NCBI GenBank assembly: GCA_038503075.1
Contig: JBCAML010000003.1
Span: forward strand, 1,426,001 to 1,490,000
Source: Gyromitra esculenta
Lineage: Eukaryota > Ascomycota > Pezizomycetes > Pezizales > Discinaceae
DNA: 64,000 nucleotides
Direction of reading: 5' to 3'
The notes under the pieces were generated by a model, which ran no database searches, had not been told where the DNA came from, and was given only the letters and a program-made list of their open reading frames with translations. Position numbers and translations under genes: made by a program. This document shows, one piece after another, positions 33,089 through 46,173 of the stretch (positions are counted from its first letter, which is position 1; each line of letters starts with the position of its first letter).

Positions 33089-36000
33089 TCTCTTGCTGAG
33101 CACTAGAAGGGGAGGTGCATGATAGGTTGGTAAATTTGTTGGAGGATGGTTTGGGGTACATTTGAGAGGATGGGATAGGGGATGTATACGTTGGCCCAAA
33201 GATCTAGAATGTGGTTGTTTTTTTTTGTTGTAAAATTAATAGCAATACATAGAAGGTATTATATTCTATATCCAATTTAATGTTTAGTTGGGACGTACCG
33301 GTTATAAAATAGCCCCCCCCTACACACTAGTCCCCAATCCAATTCCTGGTATTTCTGTACTCTAGTTTTTTTCTTCTTCTTTAGATCTCCCAAGATCGTC
33401 CCGTCCCGTCCCATCCGGTTCCAGGCCTCTGTTTTTCCGGGCTACATGTACAGCATGCACAGCACAGCGTACAACAACAACAAAAAAAAAGATCGAGAAA
33501 CGTGAGACTCATGGGGATTCGATTTGGGGGGAGGGGTTGTTATTGGCTTCCCCCAGAGTTTTTTTTGAGGGAAGGTTCTAGAAGCTGGATTAATTGGCTA
33601 CAGAGCCCCCTGTCAGTAGGCCCTCCCTGGTTTCTTGATCTCTTTTTTTTTGCCGTACGCTGTATGTAGGGATTGGAAAAGGGGATCCCGTAAATCCCCG
33701 TTCCATGATGGCAGGGCGAAAAAGGGTCTGATGGTGAGAATTGGCAGGTACCGATTGAGAGGAATGAAGCTAAGAAGCACCACCCTGGTCGACTAGGCCC
33801 ACTGTAACTTAACGGATCAATTACAAGGATTGGCCATTCCGGGTCCCTGCGTAGATGGGCAGCACCTTCTAGACAGAGCAGGCTTACCACACACACCCCC
33901 AGCGCAAAGGTACCGAATAGATTCATACCGCTGTAATATGTCTGCTTGTGGACTGGGAATTTCTGCATCCAATAATGCTAGGTTTCTTTAATGCATTACT
34001 ATGGTGATTTTTTCCAGGTATTTCTTACTAGGCAAGCAGGGGCGAAAAGGTGGCTTATGGGGACTTAGGCCTATAGCAGACTTAGTCGGCCGACAGTCCG
34101 GCCATGCTAGCACTTTTTAGGCACATCGGTCGGGAAGGTATTACAGTTGGGATGGGTTTGCGGTCTTGGCCTGGGTAGGGTATACATTTTGGCTGACAAA
34201 TTGGTCGGATCGGGCATAGCTATATGTAGTTCAGTAGGATCCATTGGGGGTCTAGGTCTTGATTTCCTATCGTAGTGGTCGATTGGATCGGTGATTTACC
34301 TTTTGAATCTACTGACATGTAATTACTAATGTTCAGGGTAGGTTTTGGCTGCTACTCTTGATGAGTGCTGCACGGACTTTATTTCCCTGAGTAAAGTAAG
34401 GGGGGATGCACGTTGAAATATAAATAATTATGCTGTCAAGGTTTAGTTGCAAACTTCCTCTGGCTTGATTGGTCTTTTTTCACGCCATAGCTTCTTGCTC
34501 CATGCAGGATTTCCGTGCTATTAAACAAGTAATCAAGTAATTTAAACAAAGAAAAACCTTCCTCTGACTCGAATCACCTGCTATCACGTGCGCCGGCTAT
34601 TAGCACAACCGCCATCTTGATGTTGCTCGCGCTGTGTCTTTCAAGATATATCGCCGATTAAGTTCTGGAGAATGAGTCAACCCAGGCGTCTTGCTAACCA
34701 GTGAGATCTCATGTGGATTCGATCTCCATATATGCCTGAGAGATTATATGTAATGCTAAACTTGTACCCATTTAAACAATGAAAATACAATTTAACAAAA
34801 AAATAGACTATGTAATACTAAACAGTCCCCCCTCTAGCTTTCCTTTATCATTCGGGGAATTGTCGATGGATTCGGCCACTCCCGTCTAGTGATGAAGCGT
34901 ATTAGAGCCAAGTCTCTGGGATTTGTGTAGAGGAATTTCCACTTAGTTATAACGTGCCGAGTGATTTTTCATGATTAACGCAGGCTTCACAGTAGTAGCA
35001 GTAGTAGTAAATCGTACACGCATCCAACCCTAAGGGTTATGGCGGCTAGCTAAAACAAATAAAACAAAATAAAACAATAAAACAATGGACAGTGGACAAC
35101 CATCCTAACTAAGAACACCTCCTTCATACCTTATAAAAAGCAAACTTATCACACTATAACTAATAATTCAAACAAAAAGCCAAAAACTCTCTTTAACAAT
35201 TTCATTTCTCCAGATCCCCAGATCCCCATTCCAACTCTCTATCTTCCTCTTCCTCTTCCTCTCTTGCACCTCCGCAGGCTTCGCACTGTAGCCTTTCATT
35301 CTTGTATTTTTTCAAACATCGACTACGGAGAAAACCCTACAACAACAGTCTTGGGTTTACGAGAGCAGATCCTACAAGATATCCAAAAAAATATTTTCAC
35401 AAGGCTCGAGATGGATTTCAAGCTACATCGAGTATCGATGCTGGATGAATGGAGTTCAGAATCTCGAGCCTGCCACCCCACGAGGTGGTGACCCCCCAGT
35501 ATTAGATTCACTTCACTCGTAAGATATATTACTGTTTCAGATCCGATAAAATCCCTCCCAGTAAGCGCCCTTGGCCGGTGATCCAACCGAAGCCCCGAAA
35601 TCACAAACTACACGCTAAAGTCGGATACGCACATATCTAAGAAACATGCAGATATGGTGGCTTTCTGGTGACTCTTACCAGATGTGTAACCCAGCCAAGG
35701 CAGCGAAAACGCTCGAGTAATCCATTTTTGGTCGCGCAATCTACCATCTAATATCTCCATTGGTAATATGTATGTGTCTGGTGACGTTTCGTGTTGTTAT
35801 GGCGGTTCTGGGTGTTAGTGGCTACTAGGATGCCTAGGAGACAGATGTGCCCTGGCGCATTAAAGAGGCCCCAGGAGATAATTGCAGCCTACCAATGAAG
35901 ATCTGTGATAACAGAAGAGCATGTGCGTGCGATTTTTGAATGGGCAGATGCATTAGTTCTGGGGCTTGCACATGTAAATGAGCTAGCTAGCTGCTTCAAA

Positions 36001-36967
36001 GTTGCATTATTTCTTTTTGAAAAGTTAGGTCAACATAACCAAATGCACAAGCACATCCTTTCCATTTGACGTGTGCACGTGGGGAAGTTGTTGGTTGGGC
36101 GCAGGTGGTTTGTGGGCTATGGGGTGGCTTAGGCATGGGGTAGTATTCATGTAGGTCATTGAGTATCACTCGGCAACTGATTAAGTATTTAATTAAATGT
36201 GATTTGAAGCCAGAGTCATAAGACCCAATCCAGTTCGACCTTAGTCTTCAGGTGAAATTGGTCTAAACTGTGCCTAGCTGGTTTTTTACTCAGTACCCCA
36301 CCCCCAATAATTGTATTCCCGATGGGCGACTAATATGTGCGTTGAATCGGACCATCGCCCAAGCTAACCCGGCACCTACAGTCTACCTTATCAATTCCTG
36401 AGGAGATCTGTTAAGGGGATACGATTGGCTTTAGTTAGGTTGACTATTAACGCTATCAAGTTTGTCTCTAAGATTATCATTTGTAGTTTATTCAGAGCTC
36501 TTACACATCGATTACCACTAAGGTTACCCTACTTAATTGCAACCTGAGACCGACGTAATGTCTCCTGCCATTTGGAGTAATAGAGTTCATAGAAATAGCA
36601 GCCGACACTTTACCACCCTCTACTCGCGGTTCAAAAATATATATTCGGCCTCGGAAATCGTGTTGTCCGCTGGTGAAGCTAGTTTAGGATATATAGGTGG
36701 GATTTACTTCATCATATCTCCTAAACAATCAAGCTTGTGTACAAGGACCGGAGAAGATAGGAGTAGAAATTCTAAGGGATATACAGATCAGTTTTATAGC
36801 CTACTTGACTCTGGAACGCTTACTAGCGTCCGTAGCACCCCGTATGCATCTCGGCCGACCTCACTCATTAATGAAGGCTCGTGCTGACTGGTTCGATAGC
36901 TTATACCGATGAACTAGACAAGAAGAGAACCTCGTCGGTCAGTTGCTTGCAGGCGGTGTGCGCAATC

Positions 36968-37095
36968 TACTCGTATTCTCATCAAGTTTTTAAAACGGGC
37001 TACCTCTGCATCCCATATAAAACAGGTAGGTTCGGGGCAGCTTGGATGATATGCGTACCTGGCCCATTCTGGAAACATCATGAGAATACAGGCAT
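36968..37095 (+). mobile_element. 129-bp MITE-like element, copy 2
   Basis: Matches the reverse complement of 11543-11671 across its whole length. The left end is TACTCGTATTCTCATCAAGT and the interior includes AAAACGGGCTACCTCTGC and GGTAGGTTCGGGGCAG. The right end (CATGAGAATACAGGCATG) is more eroded than copy 1. No coding capacity. Confidence 0.75.
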
Positions 37096-38269
37096 GTGGT
37101 TTTGTGCATATGTGCGAAATATGTAGATCAAGGCTTATTGAACCATAAAGAGATGGAATAACGCGATTAAGCCAACTAAGGCCTAGGAGGGCTTTCTAGG
37201 AAGGGCGCAGGCAAGTAAGATCGAAGCGACGAATGGGAAGACCACGTTAGTGCGACTCAGAAGAGCACCGGTATCGAGGATGGCACTCTAGACATCGATG
37301 TCTGGTATATTCAGCCACAATTTTCGACTTGGATCAGACTGAAATAAAATATCGCGCCCTAAAGTTAGTTCGTCTGGCGATCGAGGCTCGAGGCTATGTA
37401 TTATCACTTGATAGTGCCTTGAGAGTACGCCGCTACGAATCAGGGACCCTTAACGTATGTACTCTCAACCAGAGGAGAGAGAAGTCTCACGTGTTTCGAA
37501 CTTTGGGACGGTTCAAGCCGATATGCATCGCTCGATTCTGCACATTTTGGCAGGGGTGTTAAATCGTACCCATTCTGCAATGGTTGCACCTGGTTGGCTG
37601 GTAATTTGATATGGAACACTTTCTTTTTCACGAGATATCACCACACTATGAATTGTGAGATAAGTATACCACGCACATTTGCACATTATGTTCTGTGAAT
37701 ATACCCAAGAGCCGCAAAAACGGGCTCCTCGAAAAACGTAATGGCTCGTGGCGCACTGCAAGGTTGAATGCACTAACAGTTACGTATACTGTGCTTTTAG
37801 CCTTCCCGTGGCACAAGAATCGAACGGGGCTCGGAGAACTTTGTGCTTGGCCTTCCTTGCTTTGGGGTAATTTTGCAATTACGTGCAATGCGCAGCATGG
37901 AGGTCGCGAATATTCGCACACAAAAAAGAAATCAAACTTGGCATTATGAGAGTATTTTAGTATGCTCACTGGCCTGCAAATCTATTTATCGTCCCCCGAA
38001 AAGCACTGTTCTGAGACGCATTTCTACTAGATCATATCGAACAATAGTCAAACTAGTATAACGCATTACCGCCGCCCAAAAACTCAATAAAGTTAAGGAT
38101 ACAAAATATCACTCCGGCCCTACCTTCTGGCAAGCTGAAACATACAAACTTTATATCGTATATTCGTCAGAAGGTTAGGTGCCTGGCAAATCGGGAGTAA
38201 CTATTTCAATAAAACGGAACATATCTTTCTCCTCTCCTCGCACTAAGAAAGTAATTCACTATAAGCACC

Positions 38270-41200
38270 ATGCCGACCAATAATAATACAAAAATACGTC
38301 GAACTCGGGATATTAATCCGGGAACAATATTTATTGGCTTTAAGAGTATGCCTCATGAAAGCCGTCCGAAGAGTCGGCCTTTCCTTGCTATTAAGAGGAT
38401 TCAGTACCAGATTATAGCTTTGTAAGTGACTTCTCGGTGCATTCGTCTGAAGTTAGAGCAACGTTCTTACTCCATAGCTATATCTAGGCCATTGACATCT
38501 TTGCATGGCAAAACCCTCAGCGAAGCTTGCGCCAAACACCGCCGTCAGATCTCAAGCTATTATCCGATCCTCCCTAACAAGGGCGATGAACGATATGTTC
38601 CGATTTCCACGGGTTCAAACGCCGGTAAGCAAGGTTATATCGACCTCATCAGCCCCACAACCCTAGCAACCGCGACTATCGACTTTACTTTTCAAATCAC
38701 GATGATCTCAGAAGAAGATCTTGCCAAAGTTCTAGGGGCCTTTAATCAGTTGATGCAATTTGAAATTCACGTCCCTGAGAGTCTTGCACTTCGCCCACTA
38801 GTTCCATCGTTTTGCGCAAACATTCTGAGGGTGGCTGGAGATATCATACGCAATAGTAAAGAGGGAATTTTGACCAAGATTGACACCGAGAAAATGGCTC
38901 AAGAAATTATAACGGCTTGTGAGGTGCTACCTTTAACACCAATCCCTTCCAATTCCTCCGGGTCGGTTAAATCAGAAAGTGGTGAGAAAATTGCTAGTCC
39001 CACCTCTAAGACCTGCAAGGATAGCCTCCACCTAGATATCCCAAAGCCTAAGGACGACGACCCCAATGGAGGATCTGGGCCAAGAAGTAAGAGAAGCAAT
39101 AGCGGCAGAGGCAGAAGTAGAGGCCGAGGAGGCCAGCGAAACAAGGAGGCTGGAGGGGAAAGGAGCACCAACTCTAGAGGGGAAAGGAACACCAACTCTG
39201 GAGGTAGCGGGACCCAGGAGGCTATTGAATGCTTAGAAGCTGGCTCAAAAGAATGGACGGAGGCAGATTGGGAAATGGTCGATGGTGATGATCAGGATGA
39301 ACTCGAGACGAATAATGGATGCGAGAGCCTGGATAGCGATGATCAAGAGGAGGTAGAAATAACTGAGGAATTCGGAAACAAAGAGTGGACTTGGGAGATC
39401 TTGAGTGGCGAATCTGAGTCTGAGGCTCCAGAATTCTCTGAACCATCAAGTAGCGCATCTTCCCCAATTACTGATAAACCGGGCATCAAGGACTGGATAA
39501 CTTCTGTGCCAGACTTCCATGATCATGAGGATTTGAATAATTCGGCACTCAAACATAAAGTCACCGAACCGCCTGCAGCCCCCTCTATACCGAATATGGG
39601 AGAAAAATTGTAGGTTTTCTTTCGTCATCAAATTATGCAACTTAACTGTATTAAACTGTTTAGGCTTCGTTTGGACTGCGATACTACATGTAGTCAACCA
39701 AGGCCAAACATCTTCAGAAAAGCTCTCACCCATACAACCCTAGGTCCCGATGATATATCCAGAGATAAGTCACCGAAACCGCCAGTAGACCTGGCCGCGA
39801 CGATCATTTGCCCGAAATGCAAGAACTCTATTATTCAATCTACTGGTATCGGTGGATGCTGTGAGACATCGATCAAGGTCACGTGCAAGAAGTGCAGTGG
39901 TAGTATTAATGTAAGCTTGCTTCGAACTCCGTTACGGATGTTGCACCAACCTCAAGATTTAAATTTGCAGAGGAGCGGATCCCAGCAGCCTTCTCATTCT
40001 ACTAGGCTCCGAAGAATGTTTAAAAGTTGCGAGAGGCTTGTCCCGGGTTTGAGCCACGCTGCATCGTTTCTGGGTCAAGGTAAATCTTCAAGCTTTGAGC
40101 GTCCTACAGAAAACTTAGCTAACGGGAAAGCAATACGTTCAAGCCTACTTTCAAGAGCAGGATGGGTACATAGAGACTGCATGTCCTAGCAAAAGTGACG
40201 ATGAGGAAAATTTATCGTCTGGAAATGTTCCTGATTGCAGTGAACTGGGCGAGGACGTTGAACCTTTAGATGATGCAATTAACAACTCTCAGACCCCACC
40301 ATCCAAAGCGGTTGAAACATCTAGTTCCAAGCCTAGGGATTATCAACCACTTTGTCCATATATTCCATATACGCCATATACGCCATACAAGGCATCATGT
40401 GCCGAGGAAGAAATTTCTACTAACTCTCTGTCTAAGTCAGCAAAATGGCTGAGTTGTTCGATTGGCTGTTCTTTCAGCGATGAGGGGAACATTTGGCGAG
40501 ACTCTGCCGACACGACCATCAATTTCCCGATACATAACCCTTGGAAAATCTTAGAGCATATAAAGAGATACCATATACCGCGGCCACAGCAGGGACCACC
40601 TGATAAGGCAGGATTTTATTCGCAAAGCTGGTCTTGCACATACGGGTGTGACTATTCCAAATGCCCTACGGTAAATTCGCACCTTACCCATACCGTGTAG
40701 CTACTGACCTTAACTTATAGATTTGTGGGCACAATGGAAATGAATTTCGCGAGCGTGATGGAGTGTGTATACAAGACATGGATAAAGGGAATAAGGGTTT
40801 GATAAATCTATCATAACCACCATTGAAATTGCACTAACTAATTTTATTTATCCAGAGTTCGGGCTTAAGATGAGCCAAATTTTACAATTTCTGAGTTAGC
40901 ACCGCCAATGTACGGTGCTTTATACTTGAGTCTCACTGATACCTAGGTTTCCTTTCAGTCCAATCTCCTTTGAAGCTATCTCTAGAGCGATACGACACTC
41001 TCCAGAATATTTATCACGATGAAACAAAAGATGTTTTTTCCAATTTCTTAGACAGGAAACTGAGTGGTAAATTATTGCTACAGGTTGCTGAGCCTAAACA
41101 GGGGCATTATGGTACTGTGGAGCTGCCCTTGGAGAACTGGGAAAAAGTCAATAGCGAGCCAGACTCAATGGACAACTGGACTACGTTGCGAGCCACCAAT

Positions 41201-42427
41201 GATTGTGAGCACGAAAACGTCCCGGAGCTGCTCCCAGACAGAGAGGCATATATAAATATATGGCCAACTACAAGAGGCGGCCGGACGACCTTTCTGGCTG
41301 TTTTTATGAAGTTCCACTCGGCAAACCAGTCAAAAATCAATAATAAATTAACCATAGGAAATAGTTCTCTCACTTGGCAACGTGAGCCTAGGGTTAAGTA
41401 TAACGGTCTTGTAGAACAACTCCTCAGTCGCGCTAGGAAGGGCCAATCAGCACTCCGATACTCTGCAACAGTGACTGATCGGAAGGGTTTTTCGTGGTGT
41501 ACTCACACTGCTACATGTACTTCAACACAGTATTCACCTCCTCTCGCTCATGCCGTGGACAACGATGCCTCCAGCTACATATATTTCAACATAGACTTTC
41601 AAGATTATTTCTCTCTGCTCGATACATGCACAGACCTTGAAATCCCGCCGGGCAAAATCCTAAAATGGTTCTTGACACTGAACCTCAACAATCTCACACT
41701 CCCTGCTAGGGACTCTGAAACATTACAGAGCACCGAGAACCTGAAAGACTGGTCATCTGACTTTCCAGTTATAGGTGAGAATTGTAGATATTACAGTTTA
41801 AGCAGAGACGCTCGGACATGAAGAAATACTAATCATTTGAACAGAATTAGAAATAGATACAAAGTGGCTCACCAACGACAAACGGGGCACTTGGAGTTCC
41901 TTCTGTTGCGAATACGAAGTTTGGTTTCATGACTTTAAGGATGAGGATAGTTGGAGGCAAGAATTCAAAGTCACTCCACGTACGATATTTACTAGTGCTA
42001 AACTAATGCAAATAACAGAATATGCGAACTCAAGACATCCCTTGATAGCGGGGGAGGGGCCCCAAGGTACATAGGGGGGTATAGAAAGTAAGTAAAAGAA
42101 GTCAAAAAAAAAACCAAAGTGGCACCCTGTCTCATAATTTTTGTAAAAAAAGATGCTCGCATAATCGATGCTCCCCTATATATGGTCGACCTCCAGACAG
42201 CGACGGGACTTCATTGGCATCAACATGCACATTGACTAGAGCGACTTCTGGTTCTCAGATTACTGAGCTTGAGTCTTCAGAGGACGGAGACGAGTCAGAT
42301 GAACCAGACAGTGAAGTGTAAGGCTATACTACCTTGTCGTTCTACCCATAAATCTTAACAGCTGCTCTACAGATCAATGATTAAACGCAAAAAGCTCGGC
42401 AGATTATACCCACGAAGCCATAGCTAA
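38270..42427 (+). CDS. large unknown protein, about 1168 aa, nine exons
   Basis: Exons: 38270-38421, 38488-39609, 39664-40079, 40144-40670, 40721-40796, 40959-41774, 41845-42066, 42197-42317, 42373-42427. Every phase closes. The third acceptor (CAAG at 40143) and the fifth donor (GTTTGA) are weak; 40156 is an alternative exon-4 start. Residues 1-200 look folded. An RGRGRSRGRGG tract lies near 257, followed by an acidic Ser/Trp stretch. CPKC near 474 with CC and CKKC about 20 residues on suggests a zinc ribbon. Two C-x3-C pairs (CSIGC, CTYGC) flank an HIKRYH helix, resembling diverged C2H2 fingers. Residues about 765-1110 are a Trp-rich globular region. The end is acidic (EDGDESDEPDSEV), then basic (IKRKKLGRL). 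I know no matching family. Nucleic-acid binding is inferred from the RG tract, Cys pairs and basic tail. Confidence 0.6.
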
Positions 42428-43078
42428 ACCTATCGAGGGCCAGAAAGCAACAGGCTCCCCCCAAGGCGCTACCTGCGAAGCAAAGTCTGCCAACTCAACA
42501 GCCACTTTTGCGGACCTAAATGGAATAAGATACACATAGTGAAGCATGAATGTTGCTCGCTTTCTTTTTTTGCTGGTGGTGTTGCCATATTCTAGTATTT
42601 ATGGTAGAAGATGTACGGGAATTGAGTGAGGAAGAGAAGAAATTTTATCTGGCTATATCAGTAGATTTTCCTTTTGTGCTGAGCCCGCAGTTAAATTGTA
42701 AAACTTATCAAAATATCTCCCCATATATGCACATAAGGGAGGACCTGAGGTGGTGGACTACAAATTGTCTTAGATCACGATCATGTATTGTCACTCGCAA
42801 AGTCTATTCTTTGCTTGCTGGCTAGGTCTAAATTGGGAAAAAGGCTAAACATAAATGCACATACCTAAATATCTCGTAGTTTCTCCTATCTATAATTTCA
42901 TAGAAGTAGTTTACTGTCTATAATGTAAGCAATGAAAATGCATCCTTTTGTGTGATTAATTCCAATCATATCAGTAGCAGTTACCCGGCCGATCGCATGT
43001 CTGCAGATCTTGGCACCCTTGGAGAGATTCTAGGCTAATTACTTGTCAACAGAACATGGCCTGCCTTGAATCTGCAAC
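42428..43078. other. intergenic upstream of EMP65
   Basis: AT-rich. A 91-codon frame at 42550-42825 begins with a TTG codon rather than ATG and has no recognisable features. No repeat or RNA gene seen. Confidence 0.4.
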
Positions 43079-46000
43079 ATGGCCTCCCCCGAAGAGCCGC
43101 ACGAGAAAGCTCCCACGAAGCTTCCCCAGATACACGTTATCCAAGAAATTCTCCCTCCGATCCACGACCTCCTTCGGTTGAAGAAAAAGATGGGCGTAAA
43201 CGAATTCCCATCAGGTCAAGATGCCGTGTCCCAGCCCCTGGCAGATGTTGAAGTGACCAACGGGACAGGAAAGCTCGAAGAGAGAGAGGAAGTGGATATA
43301 TTTGACAATAGGAGTAATGGCAGAGGGGAGGGGGAGGGGGAGGGGGAGGGGCTAGATGAAAGCTGGAAGAGTCGAAAGGACAGAAAGAAGCTCGGTCCTC
43401 GGACCGCAGTCCCGCAGGAACGAACCCCGTCGTCCGACAGCTCCTGGGTCTCCGAGACAGAAGAACCTCGGAATAATCCCCCCCGTGGCAGATCTAGTAC
43501 TAGGGAGAAATCTGATACAAACGGGAATTCCCTAACGAATTCCGAGAGCGTGCTTAGGCTCTCCCCGACCCGGCTCGGAGAACTGCTACGTGATACACCA
43601 ACGCCATTCTCACTCCATCCATCTCAAAACCAACCATCACCCCTCATGACTTCCCCGGCTATAACATCACCGACAAGACACAGGTCCACCACGAACCCAA
43701 CTACCACATCCCCAATTGCTACAAAGAGCTTACCACAGTTTATACGACCGCAATTTTCGGCCCAGGAGGGAACGCTTTCTGCTCCACCTGGTATGAAACG
43801 GAGCAAATCTTTTCCTCGAGCATTGCAACTAAATACACAAATTTCTCCCCCTCGAGTACCTCAGATATCGCAACAGCGAGGAAGACCAATAGAAAAAAGG
43901 GGGGACATAATGTCACCTCAGAAGCTCTCAGCTTTTTCTAAACCTCTACCGTCTGGTGTTGACAATCTTAATGCTCATACAATGTCACCAAAGTCTACTA
44001 CAAGCTCCTCGACTCGCAACAATACCCAGAAGCGTCGTGATTCCAACCCACATGCTCCCACAACAACCCACCTTCTAAAGTCTGCGACATCTCCATCATC
44101 GTCATTTCCCCCATTGCCATTGCAAACATACCTTTCCCTTGCTCTCGCGTCCCCTACTTCTCACACCTCGCCCTCCACCCTCCACCCCTCTCAAAATTTT
44201 GGACCCACTTCATCCTCAAACAATCCTCCCCAGCATCATCCAGACGACTCCGCAGCAATTGCATTTGAACGAATAACAAATTTTCTCATACTCCCAATTA
44301 AGCTTGAAGGCGCATTATGGTTTGGAATGCTGGCCTGCCTAGACAGCTGGCTCTACATGTTCACTATACTTCCATTACGTTTTGTCCGAGCCCTTGGCGT
44401 CCTTTGCGCTTTTTGGTGGGGTGGTGTAAAAAGTTCATTAAGCTGGGGTAGCAAGACGCCAAAATCACGGCGCAGGAGCGACAGTAGTGGTGGTAAGAGT
44501 GATAGTAGTGCAATGGACAAATCTAATAGGGGCGTTGTACCAATAAGTGCCAAGCTAAAGCGAGAAAAAAGGGTATCGGATCTACAGCCAAGTCACAAAG
44601 CAGATATCCTGAGGGGTTTGGTAGTGTTTACGAGTTGTTGGATTCTTATGAGGTTCGATGCTAGTCGAATGTATCATTCTATAAGAGGACAAAATGGCAT
44701 CAAGTTGTATGTTATATATAATATGTTGGAGGTTTGAACCCCATTTAACGCCTATTTTACGATTCGAGATTTCAAGAATTATATATTGCCCATCCGTAGT
44801 AACAACGTAGCTAATTCAGACGCTGGGGAAGTAGATTAGTGACAGGTTGTGCGCTGCGTTAGGACAAGATATCTTTGAATGCCTTTTCTCCAAGGAAACG
44901 TTAGAAAGAGGCCCAGATGGGCGTAGTAAAGTATTGAGGCCACTCGGCTTCTTTTTGCTTGCTCTAGCTTATAATAGTACTCCACCCTTGAGTCTTGAAT
45001 ATAGTTATCAAAATTACTAATCAAAAAATAGCTTTGCACTCCACCGCGCTCTTCTACCAAGTAATAACACTGAACGTTGCTGTGAATTCTTACTCCAACG
45101 CCCTCCTGACACTACTCCTCTCCGTTCAATTCGTCGAGATCAAATCCACGGTCTTCAAGAAATTTGAAAAAGAAAGTCTCTTCCAGCTGACCTGCGGGGA
45201 TGTTGTAGAGCGCTTTCAGTTGTGGCTCATGCTGGTCATCATCGCATCACGGAATCTCGTCGAGATAGGGGTCTGGTCACTTTCTGGTGAGACTGGTACT
45301 AGCAACGGGGGTGGATCAGGTTTTATGTCTAAGACCTTTGCACTATTTCCTGAATGGACAGGCCAGATTATAGGTCCATTTCTGATGGTACTAGGCAGTG
45401 AGATGTTAGTGGATTGGTTAAAACATGCCTATATTACAAAGTTCAATAATACGAGGCCAGCTGTTTATGAACGGTATTTAGATGTGCTTTGCAAGGACTA
45501 TTACTCTCATGTATGAATACTCTTCCACTCCTTTATTTGAGCAATTGAGCTGACATCTTCTTAGGCTTTCGCAGATCAAAATTTGACCAAGCGGCTTGGT
45601 CTACCTGTAATACCTTTGGCATGCCTTTTCATCCGTGCAAGTATCCAAACTTACCAAATGTTTCTCGCAACCCACGTGGCTCTCCCGCTCCCCTCCGCAA
45701 CTACATCCCTTTCAGAAACAACCGCATCTCCTGTAACAACCGCAGCCCTCGCCAACTTTGATGCAATCCTGCGTCGTGCACTAGGCCGATCTTCATTCGG
45801 CGGAAGTACTGCTCCGGGCGAAGACTCCTCCTCGGATAATTTAATGGCACTTGCAATGCTGTTGATCTTCTTCCTTGGTTTCTTCCTAGTCTTCCTAGCC
45901 GTCAAGCTGGTTCTCGGCAGCTGCCTCCTCACATTCGCGCGCAAACGCTATAAGGGTATGAAAGAACGTGCCGGAATGAACTTCTCGAACGGTGCAAGGC

Positions 46001-46173
46001 CCGTTGGTGGATTTGGGCTCGTAGGGGTCTCAGACGACCAGAAGAAGTGGATCTATGCCGATGATCCGACGGGCGAGAGGGCGATGAAGGAGAGAGGTAA
46101 TAAACCGCCGCCGAGAGAGGTTGATCTTGATACTGTTGAGAGGTATAGCATGGCTGCCAAAAGGATATGGTAG
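43079..46173 (+). CDS. EMP65: Tapt1-family ER membrane protein (Emp65)
   Basis: Four exons: 43079-44731, 44835-44976, 45032-45510, 45565-46173. Phases close to 960 aa. The first about 400 residues are disordered and Ser/Pro-rich with an acidic (GEGEGEG) stretch. The Tapt1 domain starts at ERITNFLILPIKLEGALWF. It continues through DILRGLVVFTSCWILMRFDAS, IKLYVIYNMLE-ISDRLCAALG, FYQVITLNVAVNSYSNALL and NQFVEIKSTVFKKFEKE-like sequence (here VQFVEIKS). Next come a long polar loop and membrane spans near HAYITKFNNTRPAVYERYLDVL and the C-terminus. Yeast Emp65 pairs with Slp1 in the ER membrane and protects folding soluble proteins; animal TAPT1 is ciliary. The first intron has the weaker acceptor AAGTAG, chosen because it alone gives the conserved junction in phase. 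Confidence 0.93.

Larger units (their letters stand above)
32539..38269. other. intergenic region, 5.7 kb
   Basis: No confident gene. It has T-rich and simple-repeat DNA just after MAM3, including AAGGTT x4 (about 32905-32929) and ATGCT x5 (about 33059-33088), and the MITE at 36968-37095. A TATA-like TTATAAAAAG (35141) followed by a CT-rich tract is seen near 35150-35270 but leads to no convincing frame. The 142-aa minus frame at 33540-33968 lacks any family feature. Confidence 0.4.

Noticed and set aside
33540..33968. 142-codon minus-strand frame as a gene
   Set aside because: It lacks any motif, is interrupted in composition, and sits among simple repeats with no promoter or splice support.
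35142..35491. TATA-like box and CT-rich tract followed by a 75-codon frame as a small gene
   Set aside because: The frame does not start with an ATG in good context, and its product has no signal peptide or recognisable feature.
39061..39130. Arg/Gly-rich tract as evidence that the gene is a known RGG-box RNA-binding protein
   Set aside because: RG-rich tracts arise easily in low-complexity linkers. No RRM, KH or other RNA-binding fold is visible next to it.
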